DNA of 64,000 bases, taken from NCBI RefSeq assembly GCF_013204845.1, contig NZ_JABMKY010000003.1, positions 337,907 to 401,906 of the forward strand. Direction: 5' to 3'. The notes under the pieces were generated by a model, which searched no databases, had not been told where the DNA came from, and saw only the letters and a program-made list of their open reading frames with translations. Positions 8,005-17,240 of the stretch are shown here, one piece after another. The position numbers were made by a program, and so were the translations under genes. The stretch's first letter is position 1. Each line of letters begins with the position of its first letter. The DNA comes from Paenibacillus qinlingensis (GTDB taxonomy: Bacteria; Bacillota; Bacilli; Paenibacillales; NBRC-103111).

Positions 8005-8799
8005 TTAAGTGTGCTGCATGTTTTGTCTATAGGCTTTAGGTGACGTACCGAAACGTTGTTTAAATGCACGATGAAAGTAAGGGTAAGAGCCAAATCCACA
8101 GCTAAGCGCAATTTGTTCTAAGGACATGGAGCTATCATGCATACGCTCAACGGCGCTGGATAGGCGTACTTCTGTGGCATATTGGATCATTGTTTTGCCA
8201 AAATATTCTTTGAACAAATGGACAGCTCGGGAGATACTAAGTCCTACATGATCTGCGACATCTTCAATTTTGAACGCTGCAGTAGCATGTGCCTCAATAA
8301 ATCGTTTCATACGAGTGCCCGTGAAAGGGCGCCCCTGCACCGTTTCAGTTGCTGCACGTTCAAGATAAAGACACAGAGCTTGGAGTAAATAACCGCTTAG
8401 CTCGGGATTCTCATCTTCCATTCTGCGCTTCTCAAGACTTAGTTGCCGCCAAAGTGAGATCAATCTGGGGTCGAGGTCAATGCGCATGCAAGTTGGTTTG
8501 TTGTTGCGTTTCCACCATGCATCAATCCAATCACCCTTGCAAAATAAGTAATAGTCGCCGCTGGCGATTTTCTGATCAGGTTGCGTCTTTGCCTGTTCGA
8601 TTCTCAGCTCGTAGGGATCGCCAGGTTTATACAAAAGCAGATGACCTGCTTCTATCTGGATCATACGGCCATCAACAAGGGCTTCACAACTGCCTTCTGT
8701 CTGTAGTCGAAAAAGATAATATAGCAGTCCGGATTTATTACTGTTATAAAACGGATCCATATGAAAAGAATACCCACAAGTTAATAGTTCAGCTTCCAT
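8005..8799 (-). CDS. AraC-family transcriptional regulator
   Basis: 264 residues. The N-terminal half is a cupin-like sensor (LLLYKPGDPYEL); the C-terminal 100 residues hold two helix-turn-helix motifs, ending in the AraC signature SLEQIALSCGFGSYPYFHRAFKQRFGTSPKAYR. It is divergent from a sugar isomerase-like gene and a Gfo/Idh oxidoreductase across a 131-bp gap, so it probably controls them in response to a carbohydrate. The ligand is unknown. The start at 8799 is the only good in-frame ATG before the cupin-like region. Confidence 0.85.
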   Translation of the reverse strand: MEAELLTCGYSFHMDPFYNSNKSGLLYYLFRLQTEGSCEALVDGRMIQIEAGHLLLYKPGDPYELRIEQAKTQPDQKIASGDYYLFCKGDWIDAWWKRNNKPTCMRIDLDPRLISLWRQLSLEKRRMEDENPELSGYLLQALCLYLERAATETVQGRPFTGTRMKRFIEAHATAAFKIEDVADHVGLSISRAVHLFKEYFGKTMIQYATEVRLSSAVERMHDSSMSLEQIALSCGFGSYPYFHRAFKQRFGTSPKAYRQNMQHT

Positions 8800-8930
8800 G
8801 TCATTTCGCCTTTCGTAGCCAAATAAGAGATGTTTTAATTATATCGTGAATGGTCATAATAGGCTAATCTCGCGTATACTAAGGCCAAGGTTACTATAAT
8901 TGATTTCACTATGAGAAAAGAGGAGAACAA

Positions 8931-9701
8931 ATGGGACGTTTAGGAATTGGACTTCAATTGTACACATTGAGAGATGATATGGCACGTGATATGGAAGGTA
9001 CACTTCGCCATGTTGCGAAGTTAGGATATGAGGGTGTTGAGTTTGCTGGCTATTATGACATGCCTGCAGATAAACTTAAAGGTTTGCTCGATGAGCTTGG
9101 ATTGAAAGCTTTCGGAAGCCACATTAGCTTGCAAAGATTCCGTGATAATTTCCAAGGTGAGATCGACTACTTGAAAACAATCGGCGCTACTTATGCGATT
9201 TGTCCGTATGTTGGTGCGGAAGAGCGTGAGAATGTTGAACAATGGAAATCTCTAATTGCTGAGTGTCAGGGACTTGCAGTTGAGACACAAAAACAAGGAT
9301 TGCAATTCCTTTATCACAACCATGACTTCGAATTCCATTACAAAGTGGAAGATGAGTTCGTTTTTGACGCGATGTATGCTAATAACGATGCAATTAAAGT
9401 CGAAATGGATGTATGTTGGGTACAATATGCAGGCCAAGACCCGCTCGCATACATTGCCAAATATGCAGGACGTCTTCCTTTGGTGCATTTCAAAGATTTC
9501 ACGAAGGATGCTGATGGTAAACTAGTTACGTTGGAGCTAGGCTTAGGCGATGTTCCTTTAGATAAAGTTATCGTTGCTGCTGAGCAAGCTGGCGCAGAGT
9601 GGCTTGTTGTAGAACAAGATAACTGCCAGAAGGCACCTTTAACGAGTATCGAAAACAGCTTTAACTGGGTTAAAGAGCATTATTTGAACGTTCATAACTA
9701 A
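8931..9701 (+). CDS. Sugar phosphate isomerase/epimerase (xylose isomerase-like TIM barrel)
   Basis: 256 residues of the IolE/IolI-like TIM-barrel family. Probable metal ligands lie in YHNHDFEF, KVEMDVCWV and LVHFKDF. Such enzymes isomerise, epimerise or dehydrate sugar or inositol derivatives. AGAGGAG precedes the ATG by seven bases. The next gene, a Gfo/Idh oxidoreductase, begins 32 bases after the stop; this pair is a common unit for oxidising and rearranging uncommon sugars. The actual substrate cannot be read from the sequence. Confidence 0.85.
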   Translation: MGRLGIGLQLYTLRDDMARDMEGTLRHVAKLGYEGVEFAGYYDMPADKLKGLLDELGLKAFGSHISLQRFRDNFQGEIDYLKTIGATYAICPYVGAEERENVEQWKSLIAECQGLAVETQKQGLQFLYHNHDFEFHYKVEDEFVFDAMYANNDAIKVEMDVCWVQYAGQDPLAYIAKYAGRLPLVHFKDFTKDADGKLVTLELGLGDVPLDKVIVAAEQAGAEWLVVEQDNCQKAPLTSIENSFNWVKEHYLNVHN

Positions 9702-9733
9702 TTTATTCTTATTATTGAAGGAGCATTTATCCC

Positions 9734-10753
9734 ATGAGTAAAATTAAAGTAGCCGTCATTGGCTGTGGATCCATTTCCAAACATAGACATATCCCAGAAT
9801 ACGCAAACAATTCAAATGTTGAGCTAGTTGCATTCGTTGATCCGATCATCGAAAGAGCACAGCACTACGCTGAATTGCATGGCGGTAAAGCATACAGCAA
9901 CTATGTTGATATGTTGAAAGCTGAGAAAGTTGATGCAGTTAGCGTATGTACACCGAACTACCTTCACGCTGAAATCTCCATTGCCGCGGCTAATGCTGGC
10001 GCACACGTACTTGTTGAGAAGCCAATGGCTACAACAGCTGCTGAGTCCGAGGCAATGATCGAAGCTGCGAAGAAAAATGGCGTATTCTTGATGGTTGGTC
10101 ACAACCAACGTCTAATGCCTCCACATGTGAAAGCGAAAGAAATCTTGGAGTCAGGTAAGCTTGGGAAAGTTCTTACATTCCGTACGTCGTTCGGTCACCC
10201 TGGTCCTGAAGGTTGGAGCATTGATGGTCGTGAGAGCTGGTTCTTCCGTAAGGAAGAAGCCATTATGGGCGCAATGGGCGATCTAGGCGTACACAAGTCA
10301 GATCTTATCCGTTGGTTGCTTGATGATGAAGTTGCTCAAGTAGCAGCTTTCGTTGGTACCCTTCACAAAGAGGGAACTGACGTTGATGATAACGCGACTT
10401 GCTTGCTTCGTATGAGAAGCGGAGCTACGGGTTCCCTAGTAGCAAGCTGGACGTATTACAAAGGTCAAGACAACTCCACAGTTCTATGGTGTGAGAATGG
10501 TGTTATCAAAATTGATACAGACCCTAACGATCAAGTAATCGTTGAGCTTCGTAACGGTACGGTTGAGCGTTACAAAGTGGGTCAAGTAGCAACGAATGAG
10601 AAACAAACATCTAGCGGTGTTGTCAACGAATTTGTTACGAGTATTCTAGATAACAAACCACCTCGCATTTCTGGTGAAGAGGGTTACCAAGCTTTGAAAG
10701 TCATTCTTGCAGCATTTGAATCCGAAGCTACGGGTAAAATCATTAATCTTTAA
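9734..10753 (+). CDS. Gfo/Idh/MocA-family oxidoreductase
   Basis: 339 residues. The N-terminal Rossmann motif VAVIGCGSIS binds NAD(P), the family motif VEKPMA follows at about residue 95, and GDLGVHKSDLIRWLL carries the predicted catalytic His. It likely oxidises or reduces a sugar, inositol or amino-sugar carbon. It sits in one operon with the upstream TIM-barrel gene and is closed by a strong terminator. Control by the divergent AraC protein is inferred from position only. Confidence 0.9.
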   Translation: MSKIKVAVIGCGSISKHRHIPEYANNSNVELVAFVDPIIERAQHYAELHGGKAYSNYVDMLKAEKVDAVSVCTPNYLHAEISIAAANAGAHVLVEKPMATTAAESEAMIEAAKKNGVFLMVGHNQRLMPPHVKAKEILESGKLGKVLTFRTSFGHPGPEGWSIDGRESWFFRKEEAIMGAMGDLGVHKSDLIRWLLDDEVAQVAAFVGTLHKEGTDVDDNATCLLRMRSGATGSLVASWTYYKGQDNSTVLWCENGVIKIDTDPNDQVIVELRNGTVERYKVGQVATNEKQTSSGVVNEFVTSILDNKPPRISGEEGYQALKVILAAFESEATGKIINL

Positions 10754-10771
10754 TTTATAGAGGTAGTCACG

Positions 10772-10808
10772 AGAGCTCGTCCCATCATGGGATGAGCTCT
10801 TATTTTTT
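10772..10808 (+). terminator. Terminator of the sugar operon
   Basis: GAGCTCGTCCCA pairs with TGGGATGAGCTC (one G-U pair) over a three-base loop, followed by TTATTTTTT. Confidence 0.9.
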
Positions 10809-10828
10809 CTCAAACAGCAGGATATGAA

Positions 10829-10868
10829 GAAAAAGCCTCCAATCCTCAAGTATGAGAATCAGGGGCTT
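10829..10868 (-). terminator. Terminator of the first ltaS-like gene
   Basis: On the minus strand AAGCCCCTGATTCTCA pairs imperfectly with TGAGGATTGGAGGCTT, followed by TTTTTC. Confidence 0.75.
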
Positions 10869-10881
10869 CCTCCAATGCTTC

Positions 10882-12999
10882 TTAACGACCGCCAATATCA
10901 ATGGATACGGAGTTCGATTTGCCTACAATTGTTTCTTTGGAGTCTTTGACTTGTACTTGGATGTCCCAAAGGCCTGTTTTGAGTAAAGGACCTTCAACTA
11001 ACGCGGTAGCTGTATGTTCGTCTTTCCAAGTCGTCGGTATTACTTTGCCGTTTAAAGTTACATAACCCAGAGGGGGAAGATTATTTCCGGTTACCGTAAG
11101 TGTTAAACTCGTGCGACCAGATATATCTTGTGAGTCAGCTTCTACTTTATCTAACGTGATTGGCCCGAAACCGAGCATATATTTAGGATTAATAATCGGT
11201 GTTAAATAGTTTTTGTATGCGTGTCGATCACCGAAAAGAATATCATATTGCAAAGTTTCGTAATTTTTGAGATCATCTTCTTTTATGTTCATTTCAGCAA
11301 AATGATCCTTTGGCGGAATGACTGGATACTTTTTAGCCAATTCCGTTAAGAAGTTTGTATAATAATTGCCTTGTTGCCTCGACAGTTCGATTAGATAAGG
11401 TCCTAAGAAAGAAGGGCTAATATTCAAATTGTCTTTCCGCTCATCGTCGAAATTATTCCACACGACCAACGGGACGCTGTACATTTTTTTCAAGAAATCA
11501 GGATCATCTTTACCGCTTATATACTTCGTGTCTATATACGTTGCGTAGTCATCACCAAGAGCTGGCAAATGATCGCCCCAGAAAGCAATAATTGTAGGCT
11601 CGCCTTTTTTCTCATAGTATTCCACTAATTCCTTCAGCATCTTATCAGACCCATTGATACCTTGGGCCAACGTTTCAAGCATCCCCACGGAAGAAGCGGA
11701 GAAGTTGCCTGTTACATTAAACTCGTTTTTCGGGAATTTACCTGGATAGAAATGAAAATGATTTTCCATCGTGTTCGCGAACACGAAATCAGAGCCTGCA
11801 CTTTGCTCAGTTGCATGAATAATGTTAGCAGCAACTTCACTATCTGCGATGTAAGGACCGGAATAGGTCGGTTTGAAATACTCAATCGGAATATATTTGG
11901 AAAAGCCGAAATCTTGATAGATTTTATTACTATTGAAGTACCAATTATAAAATGGGCTAATCGCAGTCGAAGTGTAGCCTTGACGTGCATAAATACTCGC
12001 TAATGAATCGACTTCATTTGAAATATATTGATTATAGGCAATGGAACCTTGTGGTAGGAACCGCATGGAGTTACCTGTAAGCACTTCGAATTCAACATTG
12101 GCTGTTCCGCCGCCATACTGAGGTGAAAGCATCGTTCCGCTCGTTCCAGTCTTCTGTAGTTTATGGAAGAAAGGAATTGGATCTTTGTCGAACTTCGCGC
12201 CAGGGATAATGGTTGGATCCCAGAAAGCTTCACTTAGAATAACAATTACGTTCGGTTTAATTGGTTTTGTGTTAGAATCACCAGCCTTCACTGGTGGTGT
12301 GGGTGATGCATTCACGATGGCTTCTACAGCTTTATCATCATAGCCTTCCCGGTGATCCGAGAACATGGCTTTGGTATTCAAAACTGTGGCTAACGCATAT
12401 CCGTTTGTTTTGGTGTTCTGCACTTGATTCCAAACAGCTGCCTCGATGCCAAACCACTTCTGAACAGGCAGTGGTAGATCGGTATAGACAGCTAAAAACA
12501 TAACTAAACCAATTCCGGCAAGAATTGCCCGTTCTTTTAAAGCTACTTTTTTAATAAACATGGTTGTACGGTAGAGGATGAAGTAACTGCCAACAAGAAA
12601 CAGGAGAATGACAGATAAAACGTTAAAAGTCAAAATGTTGGATAAATACTTCACCATATCGGAGGCTTCGCCTGCTACTACTAAATCCCACGGCGTCAAA
12701 GGCACGCCAAGTATTTTGAGTTTTACGCCACTAATAAGGGCCAAAATGATCAGGAAACCGCCAATCACCCAATACGCGATTCGAGTGCGCCCGATGATGG
12801 CAACGAATAACAAGAGAAGGCTTACTACGATCCATTCGTTGAAAAGAAGCTCTAGAATATGCTTGAAGCTCCAAGACATCATTTCAATGTAGTTTCCGCG
12901 GCTCAAGATTTCCATGATCAGAACAGGGATTAATGCAAGGAGTAAAAGTGGCAGCCTTGGCCGGATTACTAATAATAATCGTTCAATGTGTTGTTTCAT
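10882..12999 (-). CDS. LTA synthase-family phosphoglycerol transferase, paralogue 1
   Basis: 705 residues. An N-terminal block of about five hydrophobic segments is followed by an extracellular sulfatase-fold domain. The predicted nucleophile is Thr299 in GGGTANVEF, with LSEAFWDP and FWGDHLPALGDD supplying metal ligands, matching LtaS chemistry (glycerol-phosphate transfer from phosphatidylglycerol). The last 90 or so residues form an extra beta-rich, Ig/TIG-like region (GRTSLTLTVTGNNLPPLG) absent from classical LtaS. ATG at 12997-12999 with AGGAGA upstream. A paralogue with the same layout lies at 18658-20751. The true product may be LTA or another glycerol-phosphate decoration. Confidence 0.85.
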   Translation of the reverse strand: MKQHIERLLLVIRPRLPLLLLALIPVLIMEILSRGNYIEMMSWSFKHILELLFNEWIVVSLLLLFVAIIGRTRIAYWVIGGFLIILALISGVKLKILGVPLTPWDLVVAGEASDMVKYLSNILTFNVLSVILLFLVGSYFILYRTTMFIKKVALKERAILAGIGLVMFLAVYTDLPLPVQKWFGIEAAVWNQVQNTKTNGYALATVLNTKAMFSDHREGYDDKAVEAIVNASPTPPVKAGDSNTKPIKPNVIVILSEAFWDPTIIPGAKFDKDPIPFFHKLQKTGTSGTMLSPQYGGGTANVEFEVLTGNSMRFLPQGSIAYNQYISNEVDSLASIYARQGYTSTAISPFYNWYFNSNKIYQDFGFSKYIPIEYFKPTYSGPYIADSEVAANIIHATEQSAGSDFVFANTMENHFHFYPGKFPKNEFNVTGNFSASSVGMLETLAQGINGSDKMLKELVEYYEKKGEPTIIAFWGDHLPALGDDYATYIDTKYISGKDDPDFLKKMYSVPLVVWNNFDDERKDNLNISPSFLGPYLIELSRQQGNYYTNFLTELAKKYPVIPPKDHFAEMNIKEDDLKNYETLQYDILFGDRHAYKNYLTPIINPKYMLGFGPITLDKVEADSQDISGRTSLTLTVTGNNLPPLGYVTLNGKVIPTTWKDEHTATALVEGPLLKTGLWDIQVQVKDSKETIVGKSNSVSIDIGGR

Positions 13000-13167
13000 A
13001 GTTTCTCCTGTACAAATATAAGTTAAAAGTCCTTTGAACATCTGATATTATACCATGCATTTCGACATTATTCGATGGTATCTCTATGAAAAATAGATAG
13101 ATTGCAGGAAAATCGTGGCTATATCAAGAATACTTATAAAGAGTAGATAAGATAGGGGGACTCTCGT

Positions 13168-14073
13168 ATGGCAAAAGAACAAATGCAACTAAAAAGAGAA
13201 GCAGTTATGCAACTTCAACACCGAAAAATGACAAAAAGTGCGTTTTTTCGTCGTGGATTGTTCTTATTCATTGGTGCCGTTTTAATGTCTGTTGGGTTAG
13301 AAATTTTTTTAGTGCCTAATCGAATTATCGATGGAGGCATTACGGGAATTTCGATTATTTTATCTTATTTGACGCATGGACCGATTGGTGTGTTCTTGTT
13401 CTTATTAAATATTCCTTTCTTATTCATCGGTTATAAATTGATTGGTAAAACATTTGCTTTATCTACGCTTTTCGCTATTCTTGTCATGTCGACAGGAACG
13501 GCTTTGCTTCATCCTGTGAAGGAACTTACGAACGATCCCTTGTTAGCCGCGGTATTCGGCGGGATCATTCTTGGTATTGGCGTGGGGATGGTTATACGTT
13601 TCGGGGGATCACTAGATGGTACAGAAATCGTTGCGATTCTCGTTTCCAAAAAAATTCCTTTCTCGGTCGGCGAGATCGTAATGTTTTTAAACCTATTCAT
13701 CCTTGGAAGTGCAGGATTTGTCTATACGTGGGACCGTGCCATGTATTCGTTAATCGCTTATTTTATTGCTTATAAAATGATTGATGTCACTATTGAAGGC
13801 TTCGATGAGTCGAAGTCGGTGTGGATTATTAGTGACAACTTTAGAGAAATTGGCGAAGCAATTTTGGATCGCCTAGGACGCGGTGTCACCTATTTGGAAG
13901 GTGAAGGCGGATTCTCTGGAGATAACAAGAAAGTCATCTTTTGCGTGATTACACGGTTGGAAGAAGCCAAGTTGAAATCAATCGTGGATGGACTTGACCC
14001 TAAAGCATTTCTTGCAGTTGGCAATATCCACGATGTGAAAGGGGGAAGATTCAAGAAGCGAGATATCCACTAG
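13168..14073 (+). CDS. YitT-family membrane protein
   Basis: 301 residues. An N-terminal half with about five to six hydrophobic segments (LFLFIGAVLMSVGLEIFLVP at its start) and a C-terminal soluble DUF2179 domain (FREIGEAILDRLGRGVTYLEGEGGFSG) define the YitT family. The function is not established. AGGGGGA precedes the ATG. It converges with the response regulator gene, sharing the palindrome CTAG as both stop codons. Confidence 0.85.
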   Translation: MAKEQMQLKREAVMQLQHRKMTKSAFFRRGLFLFIGAVLMSVGLEIFLVPNRIIDGGITGISIILSYLTHGPIGVFLFLLNIPFLFIGYKLIGKTFALSTLFAILVMSTGTALLHPVKELTNDPLLAAVFGGIILGIGVGMVIRFGGSLDGTEIVAILVSKKIPFSVGEIVMFLNLFILGSAGFVYTWDRAMYSLIAYFIAYKMIDVTIEGFDESKSVWIISDNFREIGEAILDRLGRGVTYLEGEGGFSGDNKKVIFCVITRLEEAKLKSIVDGLDPKAFLAVGNIHDVKGGRFKKRDIH

Positions 14074-14780
14074 TCAGATTTCTCCTTCTTGATTTCAATA
14101 TCCTTTTGTGAAGAACCCCGCTCAAAAATACCTAAATTTCGTAGCTGCTGAGCAGCATCCTTGCTGCTCGGGCTCCCGAGCTTTTTCAAAATATGCCCAA
14201 CATGAATTTTAACTGTTCGTAATGAAATGAAGAAACGATTCGCAATTTCCGTCTGCGTATGACCTTGATCGATCATATCAAGCACTTGAAGCTCCGTTGG
14301 AGTGATGAGATCGCGCACCTCTTTGATCTTGAATTGCTGCTCCAGACGTTTAAGTCTGCGGAACTCTTCTCGCATCTGTTCAGAAACAGCTGCATTAATA
14401 GCGGACTGGCGGGCATGCGCCGCCCGAATAATGCCTGGAAGCTCTTCGAACCGCGACTTTATTTGATAATCGATTGCCCCTGCTTGAAAGGATCGGAAAA
14501 TGAAATCCTTCTCCTCCATCGAAGTTAACATGATAACTTTGGCTCCCCAGGATAAGAAGGCTTGCTCCGCAAGACTAATGCCCGCGGGTTCATTTTGAAG
14601 CATAATATCCATAAGTACGACATCAGCAGAAGGTGTGGCCTCATTAAACAATGCCTCGGCTTCTTCTGCTGTAGATCGGCTCTCCACGACAATCATATCT
14701 CCTTGCCGATTCAAATAATCCGTCAGACCTCGCAACCAGTCCAGATCATCTTCCACGATGAGTATGCGAATTGCATCCAT
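14070..14780 (-). CDS. Response regulator, NarL/LuxR type
   Basis: 236 residues: a receiver domain (acidic LIVEDD, phosphoacceptor Asp58 in VLMDIM) and a C-terminal LuxR helix-turn-helix (LTPTELQVLDMIDQGHTQTEIANRFFISLRTVKIHVGHILKKL in segments, about residues 160-205). The tail is lysine-rich. It lies 27 bases downstream of the sensor kinase gene and is certainly its partner. In the receiver the usual conserved Lys region reads IDYQIKSRFE, close to standard. Target genes are unknown; the neighbouring yitT and CPBP genes are candidates by position only. Confidence 0.9.
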   Translation of the reverse strand: MDAIRILIVEDDLDWLRGLTDYLNRQGDMIVVESRSTAEEAEALFNEATPSADVVLMDIMLQNEPAGISLAEQAFLSWGAKVIMLTSMEEKDFIFRSFQAGAIDYQIKSRFEELPGIIRAAHARQSAINAAVSEQMREEFRRLKRLEQQFKIKEVRDLITPTELQVLDMIDQGHTQTEIANRFFISLRTVKIHVGHILKKLGSPSSKDAAQQLRNLGIFERGSSQKDIEIKKEKSD

Positions 14781-14807
14781 TCCTGTAACTTCCTCTCTTC
14801 TGCAAAT

Positions 14808-16157
14808 CTACCGCTGTCCCGGAAAAGTCAAATATACACTTGTACCTTTACCGGGTTCACTGCTAATTTCCAAACTACCGCCGTGCTTTTTCATGACGCT
14901 ATAGCAGTAAGCTAGACCGAGCCCGAAATTATTCCGGTTGCCACTTTTTGTCGTATAGAAAGGTTCTACAGCTTGCTTAAGAACGGATTTCTCCATGCCC
15001 ATGCCTGTATCTTTAATTTCAAGTACACTATTTTTTTTGTTCGAAAAAGCTTTAATAGAAAGCTCCCCGCCGCTGCTCATCGCTTCAATGGCATTCATCA
15101 GGATGTTCGTTAATGTTTCTGAAACTTGGATGTGATCCAACTGAAGTTCGAGGTGATCTGGCAGCTCTACATGTACTTGAATTTTGCCTAAATAGATATC
15201 AAGAGGTTCTAGCACATCTTGCAGCAACTGACGAACGTCAACCTGTGATATGCGCAGGGGCAATTCTTGCGTTTGTTCATGTACGCGACTAATCATATCT
15301 TGAATATGCCTGGAGGCGTTCATGACCACATGAATGTCCTGTATTAGCTCTGTTTGCCCTGTATCAGCTGCGTGTTGGTTCATTTTTTCCAAGAATAAAC
15401 GCATTTTTCCTACATCATTTTTGATGGCATGATTAAGAATAGCCGTACCTGACGTAATGGCTCGGAGTGTTGAATCCAACTTACGGCGCTCGATGAGCAG
15501 CCGAATACCGAGAAACCCATATTTGAAGAACGTAAATACAAAGAAAGGGACCACGAAGGCCAAAATCCACACATGATAGATCCAAAGTCGATAGAAGCCG
15601 AAGCTAGGTAAAACATAATTGAGTACGCCAACACAAAGTATGGGTGGTAAAAGTGCTAGGCAAGTGAATAAATGAGTGCGTTTCATGGCCGGGAGATGTT
15701 CTTTTTTGAATGCAATCAGTAAGGAACCTATTAGGATGTATGGGAAAACCCAGGTCACAACTACTCGAAATTCTATGGGCATTTCTTCGGTATACCCTGG
15801 TAATAAGATCAGACAAGCTATTGGCGGTACTAGCAATACAAGCGGTAACCATGTACGTAGCAGAGGCTTCTGCCAAGTGGAATGATAAGCTAAAGATAGC
15901 ATGGCGAAAGCGTAAGGTAAGCCATAATAAGAAAGCAAAGAACAGATGCTCATTACGCGGTAAAAGAAAGAAACTAATGCTGGATTTGGTGATGTCAGCT
16001 GAAAATAGGGGATGATATCCGCTGAAATGACAGCTGCTAAGGCTCCAGAACCGCCAGTAAAAGCAATTGCGCTCATCCAACGCATGGTACGTGAAGCGGG
16101 ATCTACAATAAGTAGGCTTGATGCGATAAACCAAAGTGCAAAAAGAACAAAAAGCAT
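14808..16157 (-). CDS. Membrane sensor histidine kinase
   Basis: 449 residues. Roughly seven hydrophobic segments fill the first 230 residues with no large extracellular loop, so it probably senses within or near the membrane. The predicted phosphoacceptor is His243 in ILNHAIKND; the ATPase domain shows the N box (NILMNAIEA), DTGMGM and GLGLAYCYSVMKKHGG. I chose the ATG at 16155-16157 because AAGGGGG lies upstream; the longer frame to 16181 lacks a site. It is co-transcribed with the response regulator. Confidence 0.9.
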   Translation of the reverse strand: MLFVLFALWFIASSLLIVDPASRTMRWMSAIAFTGGSGALAAVISADIIPYFQLTSPNPALVSFFYRVMSICSLLSYYGLPYAFAMLSLAYHSTWQKPLLRTWLPLVLLVPPIACLILLPGYTEEMPIEFRVVVTWVFPYILIGSLLIAFKKEHLPAMKRTHLFTCLALLPPILCVGVLNYVLPSFGFYRLWIYHVWILAFVVPFFVFTFFKYGFLGIRLLIERRKLDSTLRAITSGTAILNHAIKNDVGKMRLFLEKMNQHAADTGQTELIQDIHVVMNASRHIQDMISRVHEQTQELPLRISQVDVRQLLQDVLEPLDIYLGKIQVHVELPDHLELQLDHIQVSETLTNILMNAIEAMSSGGELSIKAFSNKKNSVLEIKDTGMGMEKSVLKQAVEPFYTTKSGNRNNFGLGLAYCYSVMKKHGGSLEISSEPGKGTSVYLTFPGQR

Positions 16158-16297
16158 GTGTTCCCCCTTAGGTAATGTCAATAGATAGTCTTATTGTGGC
16201 ATGACGTAATCGTTTGCACAAGAGATTCCTTTCTAATAAATGGGAGGATTTGGGCATGATTTCGCGAATTGTTGGTTTATGAAAGGAGTGAAGCGAT

Positions 16298-17227
16298 ATC
16301 GAGGTTAAAAAGAAAATAATATTTCCAATCCTCCAGATTGTGGGTAAAGTTCTGCTAACCCTCATTTTCATCATCGTCATCACGGTCATTTTGTCCATAG
16401 CTGCAGCTGTTCTAGCCGTAAGGCTAAACCCTGAACTAATCGTGAGTATGGAGGCTGTTACTCATAATCCCTTTTTTATTAAAGCATCATTATGGGCACA
16501 GATTGTAGGTTTCATTAGTGGAGTTTGCTTGGGGTTTTATACATTTGAGCGTAAAAAGGGATGGAAATTAGGGCTGCAAACTGTTCAGTTCCGCCGTCGG
16601 TTTGGTGAGGGAATCCTATGGGGATGCGTGCTGATAACCTTGAGCACTATAGTGATATGGGTATTCGGAGGCATCCATTTCGTTCAGATGGAATGGAGTT
16701 TATCGAAGGGTTATGCGATAGGCGGGAGCTTTCTTCTCTTTATTGGCGTAGCGATCAACGAAGAACTATTTGCACGAGGGTATTTACAAGGTCTTGTGAA
16801 AAATCGCTTCGGGCCGAAAATAGCTGTTGGAGTATCAACGCTTGTTTTCGCCTTGTTGCATAGCTTTAATCCCGGAATGTGGACTACGGCACTACCTTTT
16901 ATTAATATCTTTTTGGCGGGTCTTTTAATGGGGTTATGTCGTGAGTTTACAGGGAGCCTATGGATGCCCATAGGACTGCATTTAGCGTGGAATTTTATGC
17001 AAGGCTGTGTATTTGGTTTTGATGTTTCAGGAATTCCAATGTCTTCACTTATTACGACAGAAACGAAAGGTGCAATTTTCATTTCTGGTGGAGCTTTTGG
17101 GGCAGAAGGAAGCTTAATTACGAGCTTAATTCTTGTGCTTGGCATCATAATGATTTATAACTATTATCAAACCCGAAATCGGTTTAGTCATACAACGCAA
17201 TCTATTCAGAAAGACAACATCAACTAA
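16298..17227 (+). CDS. CPBP-family intramembrane protease, possible ATC start
   Basis: About 295-310 residues with roughly seven hydrophobic segments. The Abi/CPBP motifs are present: NEELFARGYL (EExxxR), FALLHSFNP and GLHLAWNF, the glutamates and histidines of a Rce1-like metalloprotease. The only standard in-frame start is GTG 16340, which has no ribosome site and lies inside the natural-looking N-terminus. A strong AAGGAG (16283-16288) sits nine bases before an ATC codon at 16298, giving IEVKKKIIFPILQIVGKV. No ATG, GTG or TTG lies between the upstream stop (16289) and 16340. Either ATC is used or a base is miscalled. An aldose epimerase gene follows after 13 bases. Confidence 0.7.
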   Translation: MEVKKKIIFPILQIVGKVLLTLIFIIVITVILSIAAAVLAVRLNPELIVSMEAVTHNPFFIKASLWAQIVGFISGVCLGFYTFERKKGWKLGLQTVQFRRRFGEGILWGCVLITLSTIVIWVFGGIHFVQMEWSLSKGYAIGGSFLLFIGVAINEELFARGYLQGLVKNRFGPKIAVGVSTLVFALLHSFNPGMWTTALPFINIFLAGLLMGLCREFTGSLWMPIGLHLAWNFMQGCVFGFDVSGIPMSSLITTETKGAIFISGGAFGAEGSLITSLILVLGIIMIYNYYQTRNRFSHTTQSIQKDNIN

Positions 17228-17240
17228 GGGGGATTCATCT

